A stretch of 64,000 bases of DNA, from assembly GCF_014652615.1 (NCBI RefSeq), contig NZ_BMZD01000003.1, positions 62,001 to 126,000 of the forward strand, given 5' to 3'. Of this stretch, positions 49,435 through 58,096 are shown in pieces. Source of the stretch: Novosphingobium arvoryzae. GTDB taxonomy: Bacteria > Pseudomonadota > Alphaproteobacteria > Sphingomonadales > Sphingomonadaceae. Numbering within the stretch: the first letter of the stretch is position 1; every line of letters starts with the position of its first letter. The position numbers were made by a program, and so were the translations under genes. The notes beneath the pieces were generated by a model, which ran no database searches, was not told the DNA's origin, and saw nothing but the letters and a program-made list of their open reading frames with translations.

Positions 49435-50980
49435 TCTGGCTGTTCCGGCTCCGACTGCTGGCACAGCCGCCATCCCGGCGCACTGGCGTCCGGCACTGGG
49501 CTGGCTGGCGCTGGGTTGGGTCGCGCTGATCGGGCTGTTCGCGGCAGACTGGGCGGCGATGCTGGACCAGTGGTGGAACAGTTCCACCTACAATCACATC
49601 CTGCTGATCCCGCCGATCCTGGGCTGGTTGGTCTGGTTGCGCTGGCCGGAATTGCTCAAGCTGGCGCCGCAGGCCTGGTGGCCCGCGCTGGTGCTGGTCG
49701 GGGCGGCACTGCTGGTGTGGGTGGCGGGCGCCTTTGCCGGGTTCAATCTGCTGCGGCAGGCCGGCGCGGTGGCGCTGCTGCCGGCGCTGGCGCTGTTGCT
49801 GCTGGGGCCGCGCGTGGGGGCGGGGCTGGCCTTTCCGCTGGGCTACAGCCTGTTTCTGGTGCCGTTCGGAGACGAACTGGTGCCGCCGCTGCAGATGATC
49901 ACTGCGGAAATCACGATTGCGCTGGTGCAACTGTCCGGCATTCCGGCGCGGATCGAGGGGGTGTTCATCGACACCCCGGTCGGGCTGTTCATCGTGGCCG
50001 AGGCCTGTTCGGGGGTGAAGTTCCTGATCGCCATGGTCGCGCTGGGCGTGCTGGTCTGCAACGTCTGCTTTCGCAGCTGGAAACGGCGCGCGGGGTTCAT
50101 GGCGCTGTGCATCGCCGCGCCGATCCTGGCGAACGGCGTGCGCGCATGGGGCACGATCTATGCCGCGCAGTATGTGGGCGTGGAGAAGGCCGCCGGGATT
50201 GACCACATCATCTACGGCTGGGTGTTCTTCGCGGTGGTGATCGCCGCCGTTCTGGGGCTGAGCTGGAAGCATTTCGACCGCGCCATCGATGATCCGATGA
50301 TCGACGCAAAAGCCATCGCAGCGCATCCGCTGCTCACGCGCCTGGCCGCACGTCCGGCCGCGCCGCTGCTGGTGCTGGCTGGCGCGCTGGTGTTGGCGGT
50401 GGCCGGGCAGGGCTGGGCGAGGGCGGCCGAAGCGCTCGCCGCGCCGCTGCCCGCGCGCATCGACCTGCCGCTTGTGCCGGGATGGACGCGGGTCGATTAC
50501 GCCCCGCGCGTCTGGTGGGAACCGCGCGCGGCGGGAGCCGATCATCGCCTGCTGGGACGTTACCGCGACGGGCGCGGGCGGACGGTGGACGTATTCTACG
50601 CGCTCTATGCCAGCCAGACCGATGGCAAGGAGGCCGGGGCCTATGGCGAGGGTGCCTTGCGCCCTGACAGTGGCTGGGTGTGGCACAGCGCGGGCGGGTC
50701 TGTCGCCGGGGCCAAGACCGACTGGCTGCGCGCGGGCACGGACGTCAACCGCCTTGCCCATACCTATTACCGCACCGGCGATCTGCTGGCGGGCAGCAAT
50801 GTCCGCCTCAAGCTGGCGAACATCGCCGACCGGCTTCTGCTCCGCCCCCGGCCAACGATGCTGCTGATCGTGTCGGCCGAACAGACGGGCGATCAGGATG
50901 CCGCTGCCGCTCTGGCGTCGTTCCATCAGTCCACCGGCGATCCGGGGGAATGGATGGACCGCATCGCCCAGCTTCGTTAA
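49424..50980 (+). CDS. xrtA: Exosortase A fused to EpsI domain
   Basis: This 518-residue inner-membrane protein has about eight membrane helices in residues 25-290, with the exosortase catalytic trio C195 (EACSGVKF), R240 (NGVRAW) and H261 (DHIIYGW). That part is the transpeptidase that cuts PEP-CTERM tails and may attach them to a glycolipid. After another membrane helix (about 312-332) comes an EpsI-type periplasmic domain (about 345-518, VPGWTRVDY to the C terminus). In many beta- and gammaproteobacteria EpsI is a separate gene; the fusion is common in sphingomonads. No PEP-CTERM substrate was seen in the window. Confidence 0.93.
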   Translation: MPPDLAVPAPTAGTAAIPAHWRPALGWLALGWVALIGLFAADWAAMLDQWWNSSTYNHILLIPPILGWLVWLRWPELLKLAPQAWWPALVLVGAALLVWVAGAFAGFNLLRQAGAVALLPALALLLLGPRVGAGLAFPLGYSLFLVPFGDELVPPLQMITAEITIALVQLSGIPARIEGVFIDTPVGLFIVAEACSGVKFLIAMVALGVLVCNVCFRSWKRRAGFMALCIAAPILANGVRAWGTIYAAQYVGVEKAAGIDHIIYGWVFFAVVIAAVLGLSWKHFDRAIDDPMIDAKAIAAHPLLTRLAARPAAPLLVLAGALVLAVAGQGWARAAEALAAPLPARIDLPLVPGWTRVDYAPRVWWEPRAAGADHRLLGRYRDGRGRTVDVFYALYASQTDGKEAGAYGEGALRPDSGWVWHSAGGSVAGAKTDWLRAGTDVNRLAHTYYRTGDLLAGSNVRLKLANIADRLLLRPRPTMLLIVSAEQTGDQDAAAALASFHQSTGDPGEWMDRIAQLR

Positions 50981-50992
50981 GCGCCTGAAGCC

Positions 50993-52891
50993 ATGTGCGG
51001 AATTGCCGGAATCTTTCATCTGACCACGCCCAAGCCGGTCGATCCTGCCCGGCTTGAACGGATGTGCGAAGTCATGGCCCATCGCGGGCCGGACGGGCAG
51101 GGCACCTGGACCGCGCCGGGCGTCGGGCTGGGCCATTTGCGCCTGTCGATCATCGACGTGGCCGGATCGCCCCAGCCGATGGCCGCCACCGATGGCCGGG
51201 CGATGCTGGTGTTCAACGGCGAGATCTACAACTTCCGGGAGCTGCGCGAGGAACTGCGCGGCGCGGGCGCGACGTTCCACACCGATGGCGACAGCGAGGT
51301 CATTCTGGCCGCCTGGCAGCGCTGGGGGCCAGATTGCCTGCCCCGCCTGCACGGGATGTTCGCCTTCGCGATATACGACCTCGATCAGCGCACCCTGTTC
51401 CTGGCGCGCGACCGGATGGGCGTGAAGCCGCTGTTCTATGCCCCATTGAGCGACGGCAGCATTGCGTTCGCCTCGGAACTGAAGGGCCTGACCGCACACC
51501 CCCTGCTGCGGCGCGAACTCGATCCGCTGGCGGTGGAGGATTACCTCGCCTGGGGCTATGTCCCCGATCACCGCTCGATCCTGCAGGGCGTCCACAAGCT
51601 GCCCGCCGGGCATTCGCTGCTGCTGCGCCACGGCGCGCCGCTGCCCGCGCCCAGCCAATGGTGGGACGTCTCGTTCGCGGATCGCCGCGCGGGCCGGGCC
51701 GCCGATCTGGAAGCGGAGCTGCTCCACCTGCTGCGCCAGGCCGTATCGTCGCGCATGGTGGCGGACGTGCCGCTGGGCGCGTTCCTGTCGGGCGGGGTGG
51801 ACAGCTCCAGCGTGGTCGCGCTGATGGCGGAAATCAGCGGCGATCCGGTCAAGACCTGTTCCATCGGATTCGATGTCGCCGCGCTGGATGAAAGCAATTA
51901 CGCGGCGCAAGTGGCCCGCCAGTTCGCTACCGATCACCGCGCCCGCAATGTCTCGCCCGATGATTTCGACCATGTCGATACGCTGGCGGGAATGTTCGAC
52001 GAACCCTTTGCCGATGCATCGGCCTTGCCAACCTGGCGGGTGTGCCAGCTGGCCCGCGAATCCGTGACTGTGGCGCTATCGGGCGACGGCGCCGACGAAG
52101 CCTTCGCCGGATACCGCCGCCACGCGTTCCAGCATGGCGAGGACCGGCTGCGCGCGATCCTGCCGCAGGCCTTGCGCGGGCCGGTGTTCGGCGGGCTGGG
52201 GGCGATCTATCCCAAGGCTGACTGGGCCCCGCGCCCCTTGCGGGCCAAGACCACGCTGCTCAGCCTCGCCGCCAGCAGCGAGGCGGGGTATGCCCGTGCG
52301 ATCAGCGTGTTGCCGCCGGAACTGCGCGACAGCCTCTATTCACCCGAATTCCTGCGCCTGCGCGGCGATTACCGGGCCGAACAGCCTTTCGAGGAGCTGA
52401 TGCGCCGTGCGCCCGCCTGCTCTGGCCTGGACCGCGCGCAATATGCCGACATCAAGTTCTGGCTCCCCGGCGATATCCTGACCAAGGTTGACCGCACCAG
52501 CATGGCGGTCAGCCTTGAGGCGCGTGAGCCCCTGCTCGATCACCGCCTGGTCGAATTCGCCGCCAGCCTGCCCGAAAACCTCCGGCTCAGGCGGGGCGAG
52601 GGCAAGTGGCTGCTGAAGAAGACGATGCAGCGCTATCTGCCGGACAACATCCTGTATCGGCAGAAGCAGGGCTTCGTGACCCCGATTGCGCAATGGTTTC
52701 GCGGGCCACTGGCCGAAACGGCACGATCTATCGGGTCGAACGCCGCCTTGGCACGCGCCGGGTGGTTCGACGCACGGGCGATTTCCGCGATGGCCGAGGC
52801 ACATATTGCCGGCCATTCCGACCATTCGCGGCTGCTTTGGCAGCTGGTCATGCTGGACCGGTCGCTGTCCCGATTGGGGATCGCGGCCTGA
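50993..52891 (+). CDS. XrtA/PEP-CTERM system amidotransferase (asparagine-synthase family)
   Basis: This 632-residue protein has an N-terminal class-II glutaminase domain with the nucleophile cysteine at position 2 (MCGIAGIFHL) and GPDGQGTW. A C-terminal asparagine-synthase-type ATP domain follows, with PP-loop FLSGGVDSSSV near 264-274. It resembles AsnB but belongs to the exosortase-associated amidotransferase group, which probably amidates a uronic acid or similar acid of the polysaccharide. It is the last gene of the exosortase operon; the transporter genes start 79 bases later with their own strong binding site. Confidence 0.92.
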   Translation: MCGIAGIFHLTTPKPVDPARLERMCEVMAHRGPDGQGTWTAPGVGLGHLRLSIIDVAGSPQPMAATDGRAMLVFNGEIYNFRELREELRGAGATFHTDGDSEVILAAWQRWGPDCLPRLHGMFAFAIYDLDQRTLFLARDRMGVKPLFYAPLSDGSIAFASELKGLTAHPLLRRELDPLAVEDYLAWGYVPDHRSILQGVHKLPAGHSLLLRHGAPLPAPSQWWDVSFADRRAGRAADLEAELLHLLRQAVSSRMVADVPLGAFLSGGVDSSSVVALMAEISGDPVKTCSIGFDVAALDESNYAAQVARQFATDHRARNVSPDDFDHVDTLAGMFDEPFADASALPTWRVCQLARESVTVALSGDGADEAFAGYRRHAFQHGEDRLRAILPQALRGPVFGGLGAIYPKADWAPRPLRAKTTLLSLAASSEAGYARAISVLPPELRDSLYSPEFLRLRGDYRAEQPFEELMRRAPACSGLDRAQYADIKFWLPGDILTKVDRTSMAVSLEAREPLLDHRLVEFAASLPENLRLRRGEGKWLLKKTMQRYLPDNILYRQKQGFVTPIAQWFRGPLAETARSIGSNAALARAGWFDARAISAMAEAHIAGHSDHSRLLWQLVMLDRSLSRLGIAA

Positions 52892-52969
52892 CCGCGCTTG
52901 ACCGCGCGGTGACTTTGATTAGCCTCTCCGAATAAGTAATTGAACGGAAACGCCGGGGGAGGGGATACC

Positions 52970-53992
52970 ATGGGCGAAGAGGCCGAACCGCAAGGCAGGC
53001 GGACCACGCTGCGCAAGATCGCGGTGGTGCTGGCGGTGCTGGCGGCGCTGTTCTTCGGCGGCAAGGCGCTGGGCTGGTGGGGTTCGGCCGACGATGGTGC
53101 CTTCAAGCTCTACGGCAATGTCGAGATTCGCGAGGTTCAGCTGGGCTTTCGCGTGGGCGGGCGGATCGAACGGCTGCTGGTGGATGAAGGGGACAAGGTT
53201 ACCCCCGGACAGGTGCTGGCCGAACTGGATACCCGTCCCTTGCAGGACAAGCTGGCCCAGGCCGAGGCCCGGCTGGCCGGGGCTGCCGCGCTGGCCAGCC
53301 GTGACATCAACGGATCGCGTCCGCAGCAGATTGCCGAAGCGCGGGCCGCGCTGGCCAGCGCCGAGGCCGCGCTGGTCGAGGCGCGCCGCCAGCTGGAGCG
53401 GCGCCAGTCGCTCGTCGGCAAGGGCTTTATCAGCCGTGCCGAAGTCCAGACCGCCGAGGCCGGAGTGGACGCTGCCCGCGCCCGCGTGGACGCCGCCCGC
53501 GCCGCGCTCTCGCTGGCGCAGGAAGGTGTGCGGGATGAGGAACAGGCCGCCAGCCTCGCCAACCGCAGCGCGATCGAGGCCGAGCGCCGGGCCGTGACCA
53601 CCGATCTGACCGACGCGGTGATCCGCGCGGCCGAACCGGGGCAAGTGCTGACCCGGGCCCGCGAAGTCGGGGCCATCGTCCAGCCGGGGCAGACCGTGCT
53701 GACGCTGGCGCTGACCCAGCCGGTGCGGGTGCGCGCCTATATCGCGGAGCCGGACCTGCCCAAGATCCGGCCCGGACAGGCCGTGAAAGTTCGCGTCGAT
53801 GGCAGCGACCGGGAATGGGATGGGCGCATCGGCTTCATCTCCTCGGTCGCGGAATTCACGCCCAAGACCGTGCAGACCGAGCAGCTGCGCACCGATCTGG
53901 TCTATCGGGTGCGGCTGACGGTCAACGATCCCGGCGGGCAATTGCGACAGGGACAACCGGTAACCGTGATCCTGCCAAGCGGCCGGAACTGA
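52970..53992 (+). CDS. HlyD-family membrane fusion protein of an ABC exporter
   Basis: This 340-residue protein has a short cytoplasmic N terminus, one membrane helix (about residues 18-36) and a periplasmic part: lipoyl-like halves around VEIREVQLGFRVGGRIERLLVDEGDKV (near 50-76) and VLTRAREVGAIVQPGQTVL, with a long coiled-coil hairpin between (about 95-205). This is the YbhG/YhiI layout. It links the ABC transporter encoded next to an outer-membrane channel, which is not in the window. The ribosome binding site is a strong GGGGGAGGGG. It is first in a four-gene run. Confidence 0.9.
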   Translation: MGEEAEPQGRRTTLRKIAVVLAVLAALFFGGKALGWWGSADDGAFKLYGNVEIREVQLGFRVGGRIERLLVDEGDKVTPGQVLAELDTRPLQDKLAQAEARLAGAAALASRDINGSRPQQIAEARAALASAEAALVEARRQLERRQSLVGKGFISRAEVQTAEAGVDAARARVDAARAALSLAQEGVRDEEQAASLANRSAIEAERRAVTTDLTDAVIRAAEPGQVLTRAREVGAIVQPGQTVLTLALTQPVRVRAYIAEPDLPKIRPGQAVKVRVDGSDREWDGRIGFISSVAEFTPKTVQTEQLRTDLVYRVRLTVNDPGGQLRQGQPVTVILPSGRN

Positions 53993-54002
53993 GGCGCAGG
54001 GC

Positions 54003-55724
54003 GTGACCGCGCCACCGCTCCTCCGGCTTGACGGCGTGTCCAAGCGCTTCAAGGGCGCGCGCCGCGGTGCGCCGCCGGTGCAGGCGCTGGATGGAGTCAG
54101 CCTTACGCTGGCGCCGGGGCGCTTGCTGGGGCTGGTCGGCCCCGATGCGGGCGGCAAGACCACCTTGATGCGGATCATGGCCGGCCTGATCGAACCGGAT
54201 GCCGGCGTGGTAGAGGTGCTGGGCGCCCCGGTGGCCGCGCTCGACCGGGGGCGGGTTGGCTATATGCCGCAGGGCGGGGCGCTCTATGCCGAACTGTCGG
54301 TGCAGCAGAACCTGGAACTCTATGCCCGGCTGCGCGGAGTGGAGCCGCAAGAGAACCCGGAACGGATGGAGCAACTCTATGCCCTCACCGGACTGGCTGC
54401 GTTCCGGGATCGCCCTTCGGGCAAGCTATCCGGGGGGATGCGCCAGAAACTCGCGCTGGCATGCGCTGTCGTGGCCGCGCCGCCGCTGATGCTGCTCGAT
54501 GAACCTTCGGTTGGGGTCGATCCGGTCTCGCGGCGGGAAATCTGGCAATTGGCGCAGGAACTCGCCGGTCCGGGCAGCAGCATTGTCTGGACGACCTCGA
54601 TCCTCGAGGATGCGGAGCGCTGCGACGACGTGCTGCTGCTGCATGACGGGCAGGTCCGCTATGCCGGGCCGCCTGCGGGTCTGGCGGAGCGGGCGGCGGG
54701 CAAGGTCTGGTTCACGCCGCTGCCCGATGCGGGCCGCCGCCAGTCGCTGCAATCCGCGCTGGAACGGCCGGATGTCGTTACCGCCTCGATCACCGGGGCG
54801 GGTCTGCGCGTTGTCAGCCGGACCGGGGCCGCGCCAGCGGGGGCGGGCTGGGAGCCGGTTGCCGCCAGCGCCGAGGAAGGCTTTGCCGCCACGCTCGACG
54901 ATGGCCTGCCCTTGGCCCCCAGCGCGCTTGCCGCCGGGTTCCCGCTGCGCGGAACGGGCGCGAACAAGGCGGCGATCGCGGCCGTGGGCCTGACCCGGCG
55001 TTATGGCAGCTTCACGGCCGCGCAGGACATTTCCTTCACGGTCGCGCCGGGTGAGATTTTCGGCCTGCTTGGCCCCAATGGCGCGGGCAAGTCGACCACG
55101 TTCCGGATGCTCTGCGGATTGCTCGCGCCCAGCAGCGGTCGGGGGACCGTGGCCGGGCGCGACCTGTTGACCGCCCGTGCCGCCGCGCGCGAGGCCATGG
55201 GCTATATGCCGCAGAAGTTCTCGCTTTATGGCGACCTGACCGTCGCGGCGAACCTGAAATTCATAGCCGGAGCCTATGGCCTGAATGGCAGCGCGGCGAG
55301 CGAGGCGATCGAGCGGGTGGTCGGCGCGCTGGGGCTGGAGGAATACTGGGCGAGCGGGGCCGGGCTGTTGCCGCTGGGGATCAAGCAGCGCCTCGCGCTG
55401 GGCGCGGCAGTGCTGCACACCCCGCCGGTGCTGTTCCTGGATGAGCCGACCTCGGGCGTTGATCCGCTGGTCCGGCGCGAGTTCTGGCACCACATCAACG
55501 CCATCGCCGCGCGGGGCACGGCGGTGCTGGTGACCACGCATTTCATGGACGAGGCCGAGAATTGCGACCGGTTGCTGCTGGTCAACCAATCCGAAGCCAT
55601 CGCCCAGGGCACACCGGCCGACCTGAAGCGTCACGCCAGCCAGCGTGGCGGCGCGGCCATGCTGGAGGAGGCGTTCATTGCCCTGATCATGGCCCAGCGC
55701 GCCGAAGCGGCGGACGCGGCATGA
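54003..55724 (+). CDS. ABC exporter ATPase with two fused nucleotide-binding domains (YbhF-like)
   Basis: This 573-residue protein has two ABC domains. The first has Walker A GPDAGGKT (46-53), signature LSGGM (142-146), Walker B LMLLDE (162-167), but TTSILEDA where the switch His is expected (Ser instead of His). The second has GPNGAGKS (357-364), the altered signature LPLGIKQR, LFLDEP and TTHFMDEA with the His present. One composite ATP site is thus probably degenerate. The start is GTG. It is the ATPase for the two permease genes that follow with ATGA and GTGA overlaps. Confidence 0.93.
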   Translation: MTAPPLLRLDGVSKRFKGARRGAPPVQALDGVSLTLAPGRLLGLVGPDAGGKTTLMRIMAGLIEPDAGVVEVLGAPVAALDRGRVGYMPQGGALYAELSVQQNLELYARLRGVEPQENPERMEQLYALTGLAAFRDRPSGKLSGGMRQKLALACAVVAAPPLMLLDEPSVGVDPVSRREIWQLAQELAGPGSSIVWTTSILEDAERCDDVLLLHDGQVRYAGPPAGLAERAAGKVWFTPLPDAGRRQSLQSALERPDVVTASITGAGLRVVSRTGAAPAGAGWEPVAASAEEGFAATLDDGLPLAPSALAAGFPLRGTGANKAAIAAVGLTRRYGSFTAAQDISFTVAPGEIFGLLGPNGAGKSTTFRMLCGLLAPSSGRGTVAGRDLLTARAAAREAMGYMPQKFSLYGDLTVAANLKFIAGAYGLNGSAASEAIERVVGALGLEEYWASGAGLLPLGIKQRLALGAAVLHTPPVLFLDEPTSGVDPLVRREFWHHINAIAARGTAVLVTTHFMDEAENCDRLLLVNQSEAIAQGTPADLKRHASQRGGAAMLEEAFIALIMAQRAEAADAA

Positions 55725-56854
55725 GCGCGGGCGATCCCTTGCTGTGGCGCCGCGCTGCCGCGATCCGGCGCAAGGAATGGGCGCAGGTCTGGCTCGATCC
55801 GTCCACCTTCGGGCTGGTGGTGCTGATGCCGCTGATCCTGATGTTCCTGTTCGGCAGCGCGGTGACACTCGACGTTCACGGCACCCGCACCGGCGTAGTC
55901 GATCAGGATCACACCCGCGCCTCGCGCGAGTTCATCGCCACGCTCTCGCGCAATTCCTATTTCACGGTCGAGGAAGGCCCGTCCGTCGCCGCGCTGGAGC
56001 AGGGGCTGCGCACCGGCGACGTGCGCGGGATCGTGGTGATTCCCGATGGCTTTGAAACCGGCCTTGCCCGCTTGCAGCCGATTGACGTCCAGCTGATCAC
56101 CGACGGCAGTCAGGTGAATACGGCCACGTTCCTCACCGGCCACTTGCGCGGCGCGCTGAAGGAATGGGTGGAGGCGGAGGCGGGGGAACTGGACATCCCG
56201 GTCACGCCGGTGCTGAAGATCCTGCCGCGCTATACTTACAATCCGGGGCTGGAGAGCCGGTTCATGCTGGTGCCGGGCGCCATCGGGATCGTCATGGCGA
56301 TGATCGGCAGCCTGCTGACCGCGCTGATCATGGCGCGCGAGTATGAACGCGGGACGATGGAGGGGCTGCTGGCCACGCCCATCGCGATTCCCGCGCTCGT
56401 GCTGAGCAAGCTCATTCCCTATTACGTGCTCGGCCTCGCCTCGACCGCGCTGTGTGTCGTGGTGGCGGTGTTCGGGTACGGTCTGCCCTTTCATGGCTCG
56501 GTGCTGGCGCTGTTCCTCATTGCCTCGGCGTTCCTTGCGGCGGTGCTGGGGCAGGGGCTGCTGATTTCGGCGGGAACGAAGAACCAGTTTGTCTCCACCC
56601 AGTTCGCGCTGCTCTCGGGCTTCCTGCCCTCGCTGCTGCTGTCCGGCTTCCTGTTCGAAATCGATTCGATGCCGACGGCGATCCAGTGGCTGACCTACAT
56701 CGTCCCGGCGCGCTACCTGATCCCCTCGCTGCAGAGCGTATTTCTGGTGGGGGACGTATGGCAACTGTTCCTGCCAAACATCGCGATCCTGTTGTTATTC
56801 GGTGCTTTCTTCTTCCTGCGCGTCACCCGCGCGATCACGCGGAGGATCGCGTGA
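55721..56854 (+). CDS. ABC-2 type exporter permease, first subunit
   Basis: This 377-residue membrane protein has the ABC2 layout: one membrane helix near residues 28-47, a periplasmic loop of about 150 residues (VTLDVHGTRTGVVDQD and so on) and five helices in the C-terminal half (about 180-370). It is like YbhS/YbhR. It pairs with the next permease and the fused ATPase to move a substrate outward with the HlyD-like protein. The substrate is unknown. Its ATG overlaps the ATPase stop. Confidence 0.9.
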   Translation: MSAGDPLLWRRAAAIRRKEWAQVWLDPSTFGLVVLMPLILMFLFGSAVTLDVHGTRTGVVDQDHTRASREFIATLSRNSYFTVEEGPSVAALEQGLRTGDVRGIVVIPDGFETGLARLQPIDVQLITDGSQVNTATFLTGHLRGALKEWVEAEAGELDIPVTPVLKILPRYTYNPGLESRFMLVPGAIGIVMAMIGSLLTALIMAREYERGTMEGLLATPIAIPALVLSKLIPYYVLGLASTALCVVVAVFGYGLPFHGSVLALFLIASAFLAAVLGQGLLISAGTKNQFVSTQFALLSGFLPSLLLSGFLFEIDSMPTAIQWLTYIVPARYLIPSLQSVFLVGDVWQLFLPNIAILLLFGAFFFLRVTRAITRRIA

Positions 56855-57960
56855 GCTGGTGGACCCGCGTCAAGGCCATGGCGCTGAAAGAGCTGAAGGT
56901 CGTCCTGCTTGACCGGCGGGTGCTGACCACGCTGGTCATTTCGCCCATCGTCCAGCTCATCCTGTTCGGCTTTGCGACCACGCTGGAAGTGCGCAATATC
57001 GACATCGGCGTGGTCAACCGCGACAATGGCGTTGCATCCGAACAGTTCCTCTCGGCCCTGGCGGGCAGCCGCAACGTCCGGGACATTGCCTTCTATCCCA
57101 GCGAAGCGGCGTTGCGCGAGGGAATCGAACAGCGCGAAATTCTGGCCGGACTGGTGATTCCGCCAGACCTCTCGGCCCAGTATGTCAGGCGGGAAACGGC
57201 GGAAATGGGCCTGCTGCTGGATGGACGGCGGATCAATGCCGCACAGATCGTGGCCGGATACCTGGCCGATATCGCCAACGATACCGGCACGATGCTGCGA
57301 CCCGAAAGCGCCCATCCCGAACCCGAAGTGGTCGCCCGTCATTGGTGGAATCCGAACCTGGAGTATCGCTGGTTCACTCTGCCGGGGATGATCACCCTGA
57401 TCACCACGGTGATCGTCCTGTCGGTTTCGGTCCAGGCGATCGCGCGGGAACGCGAATTTGGCACATATGACGAATTGATGGCCTTGCCGATGCGGCACTG
57501 GGAAATCCTGCTGGGCAAATGCGTTCCCGCCTTTTGCGTCGGGCTGTTTAACAGTGGGCTGTATGTGCTGATCATCCCGCTGGTGTCGGATGTGCCCTTC
57601 AACGGGTCACTGCTGGTGATGCTGGCCGCGCTCGCCAGCTTCAGCCTCGCCATAACCGGCATCGGGCTTGCGATCTCCACCGTATCGCAAAACCAGCAGC
57701 AGGCGTTTCTGGGCGGGTTCCTGGTGATCGTGCCGATGATGCTGCTGTCGGGCTACGCCAGTCCGGTCGATGGCATGCCGCAGTGGCTGCAACTGGTTTC
57801 GCGGATTGATCCGCTGAGCCATATGTTGACCATCTGCCATGGCCTCTTTCTGAAGGGGTTGCCGCCAGCGCTCGCGTGGCCGCATATCTGGCCGATGCTG
57901 TCCGTGGCGCTGATCGCGCTCGGCGCCGCACTGGGATTGCTGCGGTTGCGGTCCGACTGA
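56851..57960 (+). CDS. ABC-2 type exporter permease, second subunit
   Basis: This 369-residue protein is a paralogue of the preceding permease with the same layout: a helix near residues 24-42, a periplasmic loop starting TTLEVRNIDIGVVNRDNG, and about five helices from 175 on. The motif AREREFGTYDELMALPMRHWEILLGK is the ABC2 coupling block. It starts at GTG overlapping the stop of the first permease. It is the last gene of the exporter; rpfF follows after a 136-base gap. Confidence 0.9.
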   Translation: MSWWTRVKAMALKELKVVLLDRRVLTTLVISPIVQLILFGFATTLEVRNIDIGVVNRDNGVASEQFLSALAGSRNVRDIAFYPSEAALREGIEQREILAGLVIPPDLSAQYVRRETAEMGLLLDGRRINAAQIVAGYLADIANDTGTMLRPESAHPEPEVVARHWWNPNLEYRWFTLPGMITLITTVIVLSVSVQAIAREREFGTYDELMALPMRHWEILLGKCVPAFCVGLFNSGLYVLIIPLVSDVPFNGSLLVMLAALASFSLAITGIGLAISTVSQNQQQAFLGGFLVIVPMMLLSGYASPVDGMPQWLQLVSRIDPLSHMLTICHGLFLKGLPPALAWPHIWPMLSVALIALGAALGLLRLRSD

Positions 57961-58003
57961 CCGGAAATGGGACTCACGGGTTGCAAACCGGTTAATATTT
58001 CCT

Positions 58004-58031
58004 TTGCCAACCGACTCCCGCGTAGCATACT
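58004..58031 (+). promoter_or_regulatory. Possible sigma-70 promoter for rpfF
   Basis: TTGCCA (58004-58009) and CATACT (58026-58031) are separated by 16 bases in the 136-base gap before rpfF. The match to consensus is moderate, so rpfF may either use this promoter or be read from the exporter operon. Confidence 0.3.
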
Positions 58032-58096
58032 CTCCGTTGTGTTGCGGCTCGAAAGTCCCGTCACGGATGGAAATTAGTTTTATTTCAGAGGGGTAT

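Noticed and set aside
48932..51973. A 1013-codon open frame on the minus strand
   Set aside because: It runs antisense to the glycosyltransferase, exosortase and amidotransferase genes, is of low complexity, and shows no known motif.
50993..52891. Housekeeping asparagine synthetase AsnB
   Set aside because: Position within the exosortase operon and family resemblance favour the exosortase-associated amidotransferase.
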